Positions 19,068-28,724 of a DNA stretch of 64,000 bases are shown here, piece after piece. The stretch comes from Roseibium sp. TrichSKD4 (GTDB lineage Bacteria; Pseudomonadota; Alphaproteobacteria; Rhizobiales; Stappiaceae), in assembly GCF_000148725.1 (NCBI RefSeq), contig NZ_GL476319.1, positions 701,923 to 765,922 on the forward strand, in the 5' to 3' direction. The stretch's first letter is position 1; every line of letters starts with the position of its first letter. A program made the translations under genes and the position numbers. The notes under the pieces are model-generated. The model was not told where the DNA came from and made no database searches. It saw only the letters and a list, made by a program, of their open reading frames with translations.

Positions 19068-20120
19068 CTATTTTGCAGAGACTCGTTTGGCAGCTGGAAC
19101 GGCGAAGTCCAGAAGCACCTTTAACGAGGTTTGCCAACTGGCTGAATCGTTGTAACGACCGGCAAATGAGGCAACCACGAAATCTCGGGCAGGCTGAACA
19201 GTCAGCCGTTGTCCACCATTGCCGACAGCAACCGAAATCTCGTTGTCCGGACCGCTGAGATACCACAGATACCCGTAGCGCGAATGCTGATGGATTGTGA
19301 CTTTTGGCTCAAAGGACGCCTCCAGCCATTCTTCCGGCACAATCCCCTCGCCGTCATTTGCGACCATGCGCCCGATCTTCATCAGGTCGGGAAGCGTCAT
19401 ACGTAGACCTGATGCGGCCGAGATCACACCATCATCCCCGGCGATCCATTCAAATCCCTTGATCCCCAATGGCCCGAACAGCTTTTCGGCTGCATAGTCA
19501 TCAAGGGATTGCCCAGTCCCTTTTTCTATCAAACGTCCGATGAGAGCGGCTGCGCCACCGCTGTAAATCCAGCTTTGACCGGGCGCTTCCCGAATGGGCT
19601 GTTCGAGAATATAGCGAAAACGGTCTTGAGCCATTTCCATGGCAATCTCGCTGTTTCTCGGGTCTGAGTAGGGAAGGTCTTCGTTCCACTCCAACCCCAT
19701 TTGCATGGACAAAACATGCTCAATAAGGATGCCGCCCCGCTCAGGATCGTTTGCAAGGTCTGGGTATTCCGGGAATTGATCGTAGAGAGCTGTGGATGGC
19801 TCAGGTACTTTCCCCTCCCCCAAAGCGATCCCATAGAGCAGCCCCACAACCGATTTAGTCACCGACCTCAGATCGTGCAGAGTCTCCGGCCCGTGCTTGA
19901 CTGATCCGATGGACTGACCCCAGCGCTCGTCTTCGCCTTCAAAATAGACTTCAGCCAAAAGTTTGCCCTGATACTCGGCCATCGCCCCATGCAGTCCCGG
20001 AAGCTCACCTTTTTCAAAGGCAGCTTTCAATTCTGTGTTCAGGTCTTCGGCATTGACTGACTGCATCGAGAACACTCCAAACAAAATGATAGCCAGAGAC
20101 TGCCAAAAACTATTTTTCAT
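19068..20120 (-). CDS. Exported serine hydrolase, class C beta-lactamase fold
   Basis: A 350-residue protein with an N-terminal signal peptide (MKNSFWQSLAIILFGVFSMQ, cleavage near VNA-ED). The Ser-x-x-Lys nucleophile motif is in LRSVTKSVVGLLYG, the Tyr of the second motif is in SWIYSGGAAALIG, and AVGNGGQRL is a plausible KTG-like box. The family includes esterases, peptidases and penicillin-binding-like proteins; a true beta-lactamase role is not implied. The start at 20120 is chosen for the signal peptide; the ribosome binding site is weak. The substrate is unknown. Confidence 0.85.
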   Translation of the reverse strand: MKNSFWQSLAIILFGVFSMQSVNAEDLNTELKAAFEKGELPGLHGAMAEYQGKLLAEVYFEGEDERWGQSIGSVKHGPETLHDLRSVTKSVVGLLYGIALGEGKVPEPSTALYDQFPEYPDLANDPERGGILIEHVLSMQMGLEWNEDLPYSDPRNSEIAMEMAQDRFRYILEQPIREAPGQSWIYSGGAAALIGRLIEKGTGQSLDDYAAEKLFGPLGIKGFEWIAGDDGVISAASGLRMTLPDLMKIGRMVANDGEGIVPEEWLEASFEPKVTIHQHSRYGYLWYLSGPDNEISVAVGNGGQRLTVQPARDFVVASFAGRYNDSASWQTSLKVLLDFAVPAAKRVSAK

Positions 20121-20199
20121 AATATATTCCAGATATTTAGACCAAACATCACAATATAGAGATCCGAAACACGCTCTGCTGGGCAGAAGGTGTATGTCT

Positions 20200-21081
20200 T
20201 CAAGTCCCGTTAAAATGAACCGTTCCCAACTCTGAAACGTCATAACCCCCGAGGTCCTGCGCTTTGTCGGCAAAACTCTTGGATCGGCTGAATTTCAACA
20301 GCGTCTGGAATGCGGGATAGAAAAAGTCCTTGCGGGAGATCAGGAGATCAAACCGTTCTTGATGCAAGGGCACAAAATCCAGCCGTGTCTGCCGCGCGGC
20401 TGTCTCCAATCCAAAGGCCGCATCTGCTTCGTCTGACAAGACAGCGAGCGCAGCTTCCCGCTCATCCCGCGCAGCCGGGCCGAAGGAAATCTCAGCTTCC
20501 AGCGCTCCGCCACTTTGAGCGAGCAGTTTTTTCAAGAGGATGTGGCTTCCTGCCGCTTCTTGCCGCTCCACAAGACGTTTTCCGGCAAGATCAGACAGGT
20601 TTCTGATGTTCTTCGGATTTCCAGCTGAGACGATCAAACCACGCTGTCGTTTGGCCCATTCCACCAAAACAACCGGCTTGAACCGATATGTTTTTGCAAT
20701 TGTGCCGACATTCCAGTCTGAGCCAGCTTCATCCGGTATGTGAAGGCCCGCCAACAGGCCTTCACGCTTTTCATAACGCTCCAGCCCGTCAACACTGCCG
20801 TCAAACAGACTTGCCAGGCCGCAATCGGAAGCCCGTAGCGCCCATTCCAGCAGAGGGTCATGACTGCCCAGCGCCACTTTAGGACGAGGCACCGACGCTG
20901 CCGCCTCACCCGCCTGATCAACCCAGGCAAGAACCGCATCGCGTGGAAACAGCAGCTTTCCAGTCGCCCGGCTGTGCGGCACATCGCCAGTTGCTACCAG
21001 ATCATACACCTTGCGTTCCTTGACCCGAATGAGGTCGGCCAATTCGCGTGTGGTCAGATAGGGCGGCAAATCTTCAAGCAT
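20200..21081 (-). CDS. Helix-turn-helix regulator with periplasmic-binding-protein-like domain
   Basis: A 293-residue protein. Residues about 6-55 (YLTTRELADLIRVKERKVYD, then PHSRATGKLLFPRDAVLAWV) are an excisionase/MerR-like helix-turn-helix. Residues 70-280 resemble the PBP-like domain (PF12727) found in molybdate-type regulators (SHDPLLEWALRASDCGLASL, NPKNIRNLSDLAGKRLVERQ, ADAAFGLETAARQ). It probably senses a small ligand such as an oxyanion, which is unproven. The ATG at 21081 has GGAG 6 bases upstream. It lies between the acyl-CoA ligase and serine hydrolase genes on the same strand. Confidence 0.82.
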   Translation of the reverse strand: MLEDLPPYLTTRELADLIRVKERKVYDLVATGDVPHSRATGKLLFPRDAVLAWVDQAGEAAASVPRPKVALGSHDPLLEWALRASDCGLASLFDGSVDGLERYEKREGLLAGLHIPDEAGSDWNVGTIAKTYRFKPVVLVEWAKRQRGLIVSAGNPKNIRNLSDLAGKRLVERQEAAGSHILLKKLLAQSGGALEAEISFGPAARDEREAALAVLSDEADAAFGLETAARQTRLDFVPLHQERFDLLISRKDFFYPAFQTLLKFSRSKSFADKAQDLGGYDVSELGTVHFNGT

Positions 21082-21162
21082 CAAGAACTCCGGACAGATC
21101 AAAAACGAACCTTGTCGGTAGCCCGCGCGCTAGAGATTGGCAAGTGCCGCAAAGCGTTTGCC

Positions 21163-22833
21163 TTATGCCGTTTCGCGGTCAACCGCAGCCCGTTTGGCGG
21201 CTTCCTCCTCAACCAGCTCTTTTTTGGACAGTTTACCAACCATTGTCTTTGGCAACTCACTTCGGAACTCGATTTCGCTCGGCAGCTCGATTTTCGACAG
21301 ATGATCCTTCAGGAATGTCTGCATCTCCTCTGCCGTCATCTCCTCGCCGTCTTTCAGCTTGATGAACGCTTTTGGACATTGCCCGCGGTAGTCATCCGGG
21401 ATGGCAATCACGATGGTCTCATCGACGGCCTGATGCTGGTAGATCGCTTCTTCGATCACACGCGGATAGACGTTGTAGCCGGAGCACAGGATCAAGTCCT
21501 TGATGCGGTCGACCAGATAGATGAAGCCATCGTCTTCCTGATAACCAACATCACCAGTGTGCAGGTATCCATCGGAACTGATCGTCTCGGCTGTTGCATC
21601 CTCGCGCTTCCAGTAACCCTTCATGATTTGTGGGCCATAGAGGCAAAGCTCGCCTTTCTCTCCCTCGCCGACTTCCTTGGTCCGGTCTTCAATATCGACA
21701 AACCGCACCACGGTTCCAGGAACCGGTCGCCCGATTGAGCCGGGCCGGCTGTCGCGGCTCAGCGGGTTGACGCAGGCCACCGGCGAAGATTCGGTTAGGC
21801 CGTAACCTTCGACCAGAATGCAGCCTGTCATGTCTTCGAACTTTGCCTTCACCTCAACTGGCAGAGGCGCACCACCTGACAAGCAGAGCGAGATGCTCGT
21901 CAGGTCGTAGTTTTTTGTCATCGGTGAATTGTTGATGGCGGTGAAGATGGTCGGAACACCAGGGAAAAGCGTGACCTTCTTTTTCTTGATGACCTCAAGA
22001 ACAGCTTTCAGCTCAAAGCGAGGCTGAAGCACCATTTCTGCGCCCAAGATGACAGACAGGTTTTGCGCAACTGTCATGGCAAAGACGTGGAAAAACGGAA
22101 GGACGCAAAGCACCTTTTCCTCGCCCTGCTTTGCGCTATGGAACACATCCTGCATCTGTTCCATATTCGCCGACAGGTTCTTGTGCGTCAGCATGGCACC
22201 CTTCGGCACACCTGTTGTTCCACCCGTGTATTGCAGCACCGCGATATCGTTTTCCATATCGATTGCAGCAGCTTCTACAGACGAACCCTTGGTCAGGAGG
22301 TCGGCAAAAGGAACATGTGCGCTGTCCCACTCAATGTTTGCCACTTCCTTACGCTTGAACAGGCTGAAAAGGACCTTCTTGACCGTCGGCAAACAGTCGG
22401 TCATCGGGCAGACGATGATCTTGTCCAGGACGTTCTCTTGGCGAACGGCCTCCACCTTGTCGTAGATCACCTTCAGGTCCATCGTGACCATGATCTTGAC
22501 GTCAGCATCACGCGCTTGAAACGCAATCTCGCGCTCCACATAAAGCGGATTAAAATTTGCAACTGTTCCGCCAATCTTCAGCGTCGCAAAATAGAAAATC
22601 GGATAAAAGGGCGTGTTGGGAAGACAAAGCCCCACCTTCACCCCCGGCCCGACACCCATGGATTTCAAACCAGCAGCGGTTTTTTCAACCAGATCGCCCA
22701 GCTCACCATAGGTCCAGACCCTACCCATGAAATCGACAGCAGGCCGATCTCCAAATCGCTCTACAGTTTCTCTCAGGTAGTCGTATATCGGCCGTGGCTT
22801 GAAGGCTTCGATCCAGTCTTCCGCAGTTGTCAT
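21163..22833 (-). CDS. Long-chain fatty acid (or dicarboxylate) CoA ligase
   Basis: A 556-residue AMP-forming acyl-CoA synthetase. The ATP/AMP motif is YTGGTTGVPKGAMLTHKN around residue 190. VEGYGLTESSP, GELCLYGPQIMKGYWKRE, GYLHTGDVGYQEDDGFIYLV and the C-terminal Lys region ELPKTMVGKLSKKEL are all present. The enzyme activates fatty acids to acyl-CoA for beta-oxidation at the inner membrane face. The start at 22833 is supported by GGGAGAA; the frame is open upstream. Chain-length specificity cannot be told. Confidence 0.9.
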   Translation of the reverse strand: MTTAEDWIEAFKPRPIYDYLRETVERFGDRPAVDFMGRVWTYGELGDLVEKTAAGLKSMGVGPGVKVGLCLPNTPFYPIFYFATLKIGGTVANFNPLYVEREIAFQARDADVKIMVTMDLKVIYDKVEAVRQENVLDKIIVCPMTDCLPTVKKVLFSLFKRKEVANIEWDSAHVPFADLLTKGSSVEAAAIDMENDIAVLQYTGGTTGVPKGAMLTHKNLSANMEQMQDVFHSAKQGEEKVLCVLPFFHVFAMTVAQNLSVILGAEMVLQPRFELKAVLEVIKKKKVTLFPGVPTIFTAINNSPMTKNYDLTSISLCLSGGAPLPVEVKAKFEDMTGCILVEGYGLTESSPVACVNPLSRDSRPGSIGRPVPGTVVRFVDIEDRTKEVGEGEKGELCLYGPQIMKGYWKREDATAETISSDGYLHTGDVGYQEDDGFIYLVDRIKDLILCSGYNVYPRVIEEAIYQHQAVDETIVIAIPDDYRGQCPKAFIKLKDGEEMTAEEMQTFLKDHLSKIELPSEIEFRSELPKTMVGKLSKKELVEEEAAKRAAVDRETA

Positions 22834-23034
22834 GGCGTTCTCCCGCGCAAATCCGGCAGCTTGCCGTGTTTGTGTCCCCACCTGCCATTTTGCATGAAAA
22901 TGGTCCTCCAAGGGGAAAACAAATTTGTCGGCAACTGCCTTCTCATTGATATCTCCAGCCCTGAATTGGGCATAACCTTCCGTTCACGTCAACTCGCGAC
23001 GTAACGTAACCCCTTCACTTTCTGGATTTCCCGT

Positions 23035-24189
23035 TTATCGCTTCGGCCACGCCCAGGCAGGCGCGTCTACATCATCGACAATCGTTTCACCCAATTCCTT
23101 GCGAAGTTCATGGCGCACCGCCCCGCGTTTTCCTGCCAAGGCTTCAACAAGAGGCTTTGCGTGAGACACGACAACGACTTGTGTGTTTTCCGCCGCCTTG
23201 GCAATCAAGCGTCCAAGTGGCTCCAGCAGCGACGGGTGCAAGCTCGTTTCCGGCTCGTTCAAGACCATCAGCGGAGGCGGTCTCGGCGTTAACAAGGCCG
23301 CTGCCAACAGGAGATAGCGCAGCGTTCCATCAGACAACTCGGCTGCGCGAAGTGGACGTAAAAGGCCACGCTGCTCCATCAGAATTTCAAACAAGCCGTT
23401 TTGGATCTGAACACCCACCGTCGCGCCGGGAAAAGCATCGTCAATGACATCTTCAAACAAGCCCGCATCACCAATTTCGCGAATGGTGCTGATAGCTGCG
23501 GCCAAATCTCGTCCATCGGAGGCCAGCGCCGGTGTTCTGGTGCCAATCTGCGGCTGGCGCGCCGGGGCTTCCATATCAGTCCGCAAGTGATCGTAGAACC
23601 GCCAGCTGCGCATCCGCTCACGCATGACAAGAAGTTCCAACGCTTCCTTGGGATCAGCTGCATGGGTCATCATGCTGTCAAAGGCTGCCAGATCCCGCAT
23701 GACAGGAACGCGTTGCCCCGCATCGTTCATGACACACGCCAAAGGCCCGGCCCGATTGGCCAATTCATTGCGCCGCGAGAGCTTTTCGCCGATCCAAAGG
23801 CTTTCGGCCTTTATCTCCGGATCCAGATAAAAGACCGACCGACTTGGCTGAGGAAGGCCAAGATCAATGGCATAACCGTAGTCTTCGTCAGCAAAGCCCA
23901 GTTTCAGGCTCACTGTCTCAGACCGCACGACACCCTGAACCGGCAGCTCACCGTGTTTCATGGCTCTGGAAAAACGTTCCGGCCCTGCCCACAGGGTGGA
24001 TTCAAGCCCGCCTTCCCGAGCCAACGTTGCCACCGCATTGCCTTGCGCCACCTCAGCCAGCAGACGAATGGCACGGTAGAGGCTGGACTTCCCGCTGCCA
24101 TTGGCTCCAGTCACAACCGTTATTCGATCCAACGGGAGGACAAAATCCCGCAAGGACCTGTATCCGGAAACGGCAACAGTCAGGATCAT
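23035..24189 (-). CDS. AAA family ATPase, SMC/RecF-like
   Basis: A 384-residue ABC-type ATPase without membrane segments. Walker A is VVTGANGSGKSSLYRAI at about residues 25-41, the ABC signature-like ELSDGTLRYLLLAAALL is near 290, and Walker B with D-loop is LMVLNEPETSLHPSLLEP near 310, followed by the switch His in VVVVSHAKPLVEA. This is the AAA_21 architecture seen in stand-alone nucleases and OLD-like defence proteins, but no nuclease domain is fused or adjacent. It starts 6 bases after the adeC stop, so the two may be cotranscribed. The function is unknown. Confidence 0.83.
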   Translation of the reverse strand: MILTVAVSGYRSLRDFVLPLDRITVVTGANGSGKSSLYRAIRLLAEVAQGNAVATLAREGGLESTLWAGPERFSRAMKHGELPVQGVVRSETVSLKLGFADEDYGYAIDLGLPQPSRSVFYLDPEIKAESLWIGEKLSRRNELANRAGPLACVMNDAGQRVPVMRDLAAFDSMMTHAADPKEALELLVMRERMRSWRFYDHLRTDMEAPARQPQIGTRTPALASDGRDLAAAISTIREIGDAGLFEDVIDDAFPGATVGVQIQNGLFEILMEQRGLLRPLRAAELSDGTLRYLLLAAALLTPRPPPLMVLNEPETSLHPSLLEPLGRLIAKAAENTQVVVVSHAKPLVEALAGKRGAVRHELRKELGETIVDDVDAPAWAWPKR

Positions 24190-24195
24190 GACGGA

Positions 24196-25905
24196 TCAAT
24201 CAACCAATTCAAATTTATTGACGTCAAACATGCCAAAGTCGGTGATCTTCAAATGTGGGATAACCGGCAGCGGCAGGAACGCCACTTGCAGGAACGGTTC
24301 AGGCAACTTGCAGCCAATCGCACGTGCTGCGGCCCGAAGGTCTTCCAGCGAATGGCGCACACTTTCAAACGGCTCAAGGCTCATCAAGCCTGCAACCGGC
24401 AAGGCCAATTCAGCGCGCACTCCATTGTCATCGGCAACAGCAAAGCCACCCTTCATGGCGATAACCCGGTTGACCGCATGGGCCATGGCCTGATCAGATA
24501 CACCGACAACGCAAATATTATGGCTGTCATGCCCGACAGATGAGGCGATGGCCCCAGACGTCATGCCGAAACCGTTCACGAACCCCTTGCCGATATTGCC
24601 AGTTCCCTTATGGCGGTCGACAACAGCGACCTTGAGCACATCCTGCTCCGTATCGGGCAACAATGAACCACCAGAAGTCGGAAGAGTCCGCGTTAAATCC
24701 TCTGTGAGAATACGCCCGGGAACAACACCAATTACCCGCGTTTCACGGTTAGAGGCCGGAACATTGAAATCCTCAGGCTCAACGCGAGATATCTTGACGC
24801 TGTCCAGCCCGACAGGTTCGACAGTTTTACGCTGAGCGAACAGGGTTTCAGACACAATCCGTCCACCACTGATGACGCTTGCGACCTGACACTCCCGCAC
24901 ATCATCCAGAACCACAATGTCCGCACGGCGGCCCGGTGCGATGACCCCGCGATCCTTCAAACCAAAGGCATTGGCCGCTGACCAACTCGCAGCACGATAA
25001 GCATCGAGTGGTCGTATCCCCTTCGAAATCAGTCGCCGGATCATGCTGTCAACGTGCCCCTCCTCTGCAATATCGAGAGGATTGCGATCATCTGTGCAAA
25101 GGGCAACAAAAGCAGACACATCGGGTGTTAAGATCGGTGCCAACGCATCCAGATCCTTGGAGACAGACCCCTCCCGGATCAGGATGGTCATGCCCTTGGC
25201 AAGTTTTTCCAGTGCTTCGGCGGCACTTGTTGCCTCATGGTCGGTGCGAATACCGGCAGCCAGATAGCCATTCAAGTCCTTGCCCAACAGCAACGGCGCG
25301 TGCCCATCAATATGCCCGTCCTGAAATGCTGCAAGTTTTGCCAGAACTTTCGGATCTCGGGCTAAAACACCGGGAAAGTTCATGAATTCAGCAAGGCCGA
25401 TTACCTTCGGGTGATCACGAAACGGCAACAGGTCTTCGATCTCAAGACAAGCGCCAGCAGTTTCAAAAGCAGTTGCCGGCACACACGAGGAAAGGTTGAC
25501 CCGCAAATCCATGACCGTTTGAAGGGACGCGTCGAGAAAATACTGTATGCCTTCTGCGCCCAGAACATTTGCAATCTCGTGTGGATCACAGATTGCAGTT
25601 GTCACACCATGGGGAAGCACGCATCGGTCAAACTCAAATGGCGTGACAAGCGATGATTCCACGTGAAGGTGCGTATCGATAAATCCGGGGACCACTACCC
25701 GGCCACCCGCATCAAACTCGGACTTTCCCTCATAAGTGCCATGGGTGCCCACGATGCGATCTCCCACAATCGCAATATCCGTTTCCGTGATCGTCCCGGT
25801 CACCACATTGAAAAGGCGGGTGTTTTTCAAAACAAGATCAGCTAGTTCCTGCCCAGCGCCGCAGGCAATTGCCTTTCCCAGAAATTCTTGAACATCCAAT
25901 TTCAT
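24196..25905 (-). CDS. ade: Adenine deaminase
   Basis: A 569-residue amidohydrolase that turns adenine into hypoxanthine and ammonia. The metal-binding [69 protein letters not shown] and [12 protein letters not shown] are as in the AdeC family, which also has the C-terminal domain seen here ([20 protein letters not shown]). Length and order of motifs are normal. The ATG at 25905 has AAAGAGA upstream. It probably leads an operon with the AAA ATPase. Confidence 0.94.
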   Translation of the reverse strand: MKLDVQEFLGKAIACGAGQELADLVLKNTRLFNVVTGTITETDIAIVGDRIVGTHGTYEGKSEFDAGGRVVVPGFIDTHLHVESSLVTPFEFDRCVLPHGVTTAICDPHEIANVLGAEGIQYFLDASLQTVMDLRVNLSSCVPATAFETAGACLEIEDLLPFRDHPKVIGLAEFMNFPGVLARDPKVLAKLAAFQDGHIDGHAPLLLGKDLNGYLAAGIRTDHEATSAAEALEKLAKGMTILIREGSVSKDLDALAPILTPDVSAFVALCTDDRNPLDIAEEGHVDSMIRRLISKGIRPLDAYRAASWSAANAFGLKDRGVIAPGRRADIVVLDDVRECQVASVISGGRIVSETLFAQRKTVEPVGLDSVKISRVEPEDFNVPASNRETRVIGVVPGRILTEDLTRTLPTSGGSLLPDTEQDVLKVAVVDRHKGTGNIGKGFVNGFGMTSGAIASSVGHDSHNICVVGVSDQAMAHAVNRVIAMKGGFAVADDNGVRAELALPVAGLMSLEPFESVRHSLEDLRAAARAIGCKLPEPFLQVAFLPLPVIPHLKITDFGMFDVNKFELVD

Positions 25906-26276
25906 AACGATCTCTTTTATTCTTTTCCCGTTTCCCCAACACTCTCACATACAAATGAAATCTCAAGCCAATTGCCACAACTGTCGACATGTCCACCATT
26001 TCTCGAGCAACCAGCACATTTAAATTTGGTGTGATAAACCTATTCACACTTTAAGTAGCGTTTTTCACGTAGACACCCGCTAGGATGCGGGCGTTGCATC
26101 CACTGTCGGCATAGGCACTTATCGCAACGCAATGTCTTTTTTTTGCGTTGCAAATAAAATTCCATTTGACTCGTTCAATTGAGAAATGAATTATTTCACC
26201 AAGATTAATTAATAAGATCTGCCCGCCGGCAACGGATGACAGCTTGGGATTGGCTGGACGTCTGGGAGGAGTATCC
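25906..26276. other. Divergent intergenic region between ade and the ROK regulator
   Basis: About 370 bases, AT-rich towards the right. It holds promoters for both directions and the inverted repeat at 26124-26151. No gene is seen. Confidence 0.5.
26124..26151. promoter_or_regulatory. Perfect 9-bp inverted repeat, possible operator
   Basis: GCAACGCAA (26124-26132) and TTGCGTTGC (26143-26151) are perfect complements separated by 10 mostly T bases. The spacing suits a dimeric regulator. It could be the site of the neighbouring ROK protein or of an ade regulator; this is inferred from position only. Confidence 0.45.
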
Positions 26277-27566
26277 GTGAAACATACACGGCGAAATGGA
26301 CGAGGATCGAATTCGGCGCAACTGCGCCGTTACAACGAGCGTATCGTATTGCAGTTCCTCAGGAAACTGGGAGAGGCATCCAAGGCAGATTTGGCTCGCG
26401 CAGCCAAACTAACCAACGCAGCGGTCGGAGGTATCATTCAAACACTGGCCGACGAGGGCCTGATTTCAGAAGCCGGCAAACGCCACGATGGCGGACGCGG
26501 CCAACCCGCCACACTTCTCAAACTCGCGCCGCGTGGGGCTTTCGGATTTGGCGTTCGCATTGACCGGACAAATCTGGAAACTGTGCTGATCGACTTCGAA
26601 GGCAAGGTCATTGGCCGGTGCAGCCACGACATGATTCTCCCCGCACCACATCAGACCATGCAGATTATCCGGGATGATCTCGACAATCTGATTAGTTTGC
26701 TCTCGGAGGAAGAGAAGTCCCGCATCACTGGCATTGGATTGGCTCAACCCTTCAACCTCGGGTCATGGTTGCACGAACTGGGTCTGCCGGAAGCAAACTT
26801 CAAGCTGTGGGATGACTTTGACAGCGTTGCGGCCCTTGAAAAAGAGACCGGTTTTGAAGTTTTCCGCGAGAATGATGGCACGGCTGCTGCTGTCGCTGAG
26901 CTCTTTTACGGGCATGGCCGACAACACGACAATTTCCTTTACCTGTTCCTTGGAGCCGCAATCGGTGGCGGCCTTATTCAAAACGGCGATGTGTCTCGGG
27001 GCATGAGCGGCAATGCAGGAGATATCGCGATGATGCCCGTGCCACCTGGACACCTGACGACAACACCAAAGCCAAAAAAAGACTGGGACATTCTTCTAAC
27101 ACGCGCCTCATTGGTGGCTTTGGCAAGACACATCAATCCGAGCGACTTTTCAGCTCTCAGCCGCGCGGACCTGCAAAATGCGGTCGACGAAAACAATCAG
27201 CTGTTTGCCGAATGGCTTGAAGACTGCATCGACGCGCTCAAACCCGCCATTCGATCGGCCTATGCCCTTTTGGACATTCCGGTGGTGATCATTGACAGTG
27301 ACCTGACAGGTGACTTTGCCGATCTTCTCACTAAAGGGTTGGCCGCTGCACTTGAAGACGCAGCGCCGGAAGCCCGCGAAACACCGGAGATCCTGTTCGG
27401 GAACTTTGGACAGGATGCCGGAGCGGTGGGTGCTGCAAGTCTACCACTCTTCTTTAACTTCTCGCCGCGTTCGACCATACTGACCGGGGGAGTATCACAA
27501 GGCTCGGCAGGTGCTGCCATTCATGAGGCCAATGGAGTTGGCCATAGTGCAGCGCTTGCAGTTTGA
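26277..27566 (+). CDS. ROK family transcriptional regulator
   Basis: A 429-residue protein: an N-terminal winged helix-turn-helix (about residues 20-70, NERIVLQFLRKLGEASKADL, then ARAAKLTNAAVGGI) and a ROK sugar-kinase-like domain (ITGIGLAQPFNLG, FRENDGTAAAVAELFYGHG, LFLGAAIGGGLIQNG). The ROK zinc motif CxCGxxGC is not evident. The GTG at 26277 follows GGGAGGAG; upstream codons lack a site. It lies 69 bases before frcB in the same direction, so it most likely controls the frc sugar transporter, as in other alphaproteobacteria. The effector is probably a sugar. Confidence 0.9.
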   Translation: MKHTRRNGRGSNSAQLRRYNERIVLQFLRKLGEASKADLARAAKLTNAAVGGIIQTLADEGLISEAGKRHDGGRGQPATLLKLAPRGAFGFGVRIDRTNLETVLIDFEGKVIGRCSHDMILPAPHQTMQIIRDDLDNLISLLSEEEKSRITGIGLAQPFNLGSWLHELGLPEANFKLWDDFDSVAALEKETGFEVFRENDGTAAAVAELFYGHGRQHDNFLYLFLGAAIGGGLIQNGDVSRGMSGNAGDIAMMPVPPGHLTTTPKPKKDWDILLTRASLVALARHINPSDFSALSRADLQNAVDENNQLFAEWLEDCIDALKPAIRSAYALLDIPVVIIDSDLTGDFADLLTKGLAAALEDAAPEARETPEILFGNFGQDAGAVGAASLPLFFNFSPRSTILTGGVSQGSAGAAIHEANGVGHSAALAV

Positions 27567-27635
27567 AAGGCGAACGGGGTCAAGGTCTGGCCAGCCCCAT
27601 CGTCAACAGTTCTAAACGGCCAGGGAGGATAAAAC

Positions 27636-28652
27636 ATGATCCGTAAACTACTTGCCACAGCATCAGTGCTTGCAGCCATGGCGGCGGCTCCAGCAGCAGC
27701 TGCAGACATTTCCGCATGCCTGATCACCAAGACCGACACCAACCCGTTTTTCGTGAAAATGAAAGAAGGTGCGACGGCAAAGGCAGAAGAACTCGGCATC
27801 GAGCTGAAGTCCTTCGCAGGTAAGGTCGATGGCGACCATGAAACCCAGGTAGCTGCGATTGAAACCTGTATCGCCGACGGCGCGAAGGGTATTCTCCTGA
27901 CCGCGTCCGACACCTCATCAATCGTTCCTGCCGTCAAGCAGGCTCGTGATGCTGGTCTTTTGGTGATTGCCCTCGACACACCGCTCAGCCCAATCGATGC
28001 AGCTGATGCAACTTTTGCCACCGACAACTTCCTCGCTGGAGAGCTGATCGGCAAATGGGCAGCAGCCAGCCTCGGCGATGCCGCCAAGGACGCCAAGATC
28101 GGCATGCTTGACCTTGCCATCAGCCAGCCAACCGTTGGTGTTCTGCGCGATCAGGGCTTTCTGCAAGGCTTCGGCATTGATCTCGGTGACCCGAACAAGT
28201 GGGGTGATGAAACCGACTCTCGGATCGTTGGTAACGACGTGACTGCCGGTAACGAAGAAGGTGGCCGCCGCGCCATGGAGAACCTTCTCGCCAAAGACCC
28301 AATGATCAACGTGGTTTACACGATCAACGAACCAGCTGCCGCAGGCGCCTATGAGGCCCTGAAGTCCATCGGCCGCGAGAACGACGTACTCATCGTGTCC
28401 GTTGATGGCGGTTGCCCGGGCGTCCAAAACGTCAAGGATGGTGTTATCGGCGCTACATCTCAGCAATATCCGCTGCTAATGGCCTCACTCGGTATCGAAG
28501 CCATTAAGGCATGGGCTGACACTGGCGCCAAGCCGGAAACAACACCTGGAAAAGACTTCTTTGATACAGGTGTTGCGCTCGTCACAGACAAGCCGGTTGA
28601 CGGCGTTGAGTCCATCGACACCACCGAAGGCACCAATCTCTGCTGGGGCTAA
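27636..28652 (+). CDS. frcB: Sugar ABC transporter periplasmic binding protein (FrcB-like)
   Basis: A 338-residue binding protein with a 22-residue signal peptide (ending [11 protein letters not shown]). It has the type I sugar-binding fold pattern: [54 protein letters not shown] and [19 protein letters not shown]. Its nearest familiar relative is FrcB of the rhizobial fructose/mannose/ribose importer. Position ahead of permease, ATPase and fructokinase genes supports fructose. The start has a strong GGGAGGATAAAAC site. A hairpin after the stop probably makes this gene more abundant than the permease message. Confidence 0.9.
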   Translation: MIRKLLATASVLAAMAAAPAAAADISACLITKTDTNPFFVKMKEGATAKAEELGIELKSFAGKVDGDHETQVAAIETCIADGAKGILLTASDTSSIVPAVKQARDAGLLVIALDTPLSPIDAADATFATDNFLAGELIGKWAAASLGDAAKDAKIGMLDLAISQPTVGVLRDQGFLQGFGIDLGDPNKWGDETDSRIVGNDVTAGNEEGGRRAMENLLAKDPMINVVYTINEPAAAGAYEALKSIGRENDVLIVSVDGGCPGVQNVKDGVIGATSQQYPLLMASLGIEAIKAWADTGAKPETTPGKDFFDTGVALVTDKPVDGVESIDTTEGTNLCWG

Positions 28653-28672
28653 GTTTCCAGATACACACATCG

Positions 28673-28700
28673 AAAGGGGCACGGGCAACCTTGCCCCTTT
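28673..28700 (+). terminator. Hairpin between frcB and frcC
   Basis: AAAGGGGCA (28673-28681) pairs with TGCCCCTTT (28692-28700), followed by TCTTC. It is a partial terminator or RNA-stabilising hairpin of the sort that raises binding-protein levels in ABC operons. Confidence 0.7.
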
Positions 28701-28724
28701 TCTTCAGGGCAGAAAGAGTTTGGT

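Noticed and set aside
19068-20120. Beta-lactamase resistance gene
   Set aside because: Only the general class C serine hydrolase motifs are present; the family is mostly esterases and peptidases, and no AmpR-type regulator adjoins.
23035-24189. AAA ATPase as an anti-phage defence gene
   Set aside because: The domain type occurs in defence systems, but there is no nuclease or effector gene beside it and it sits next to ade; context does not support the claim.
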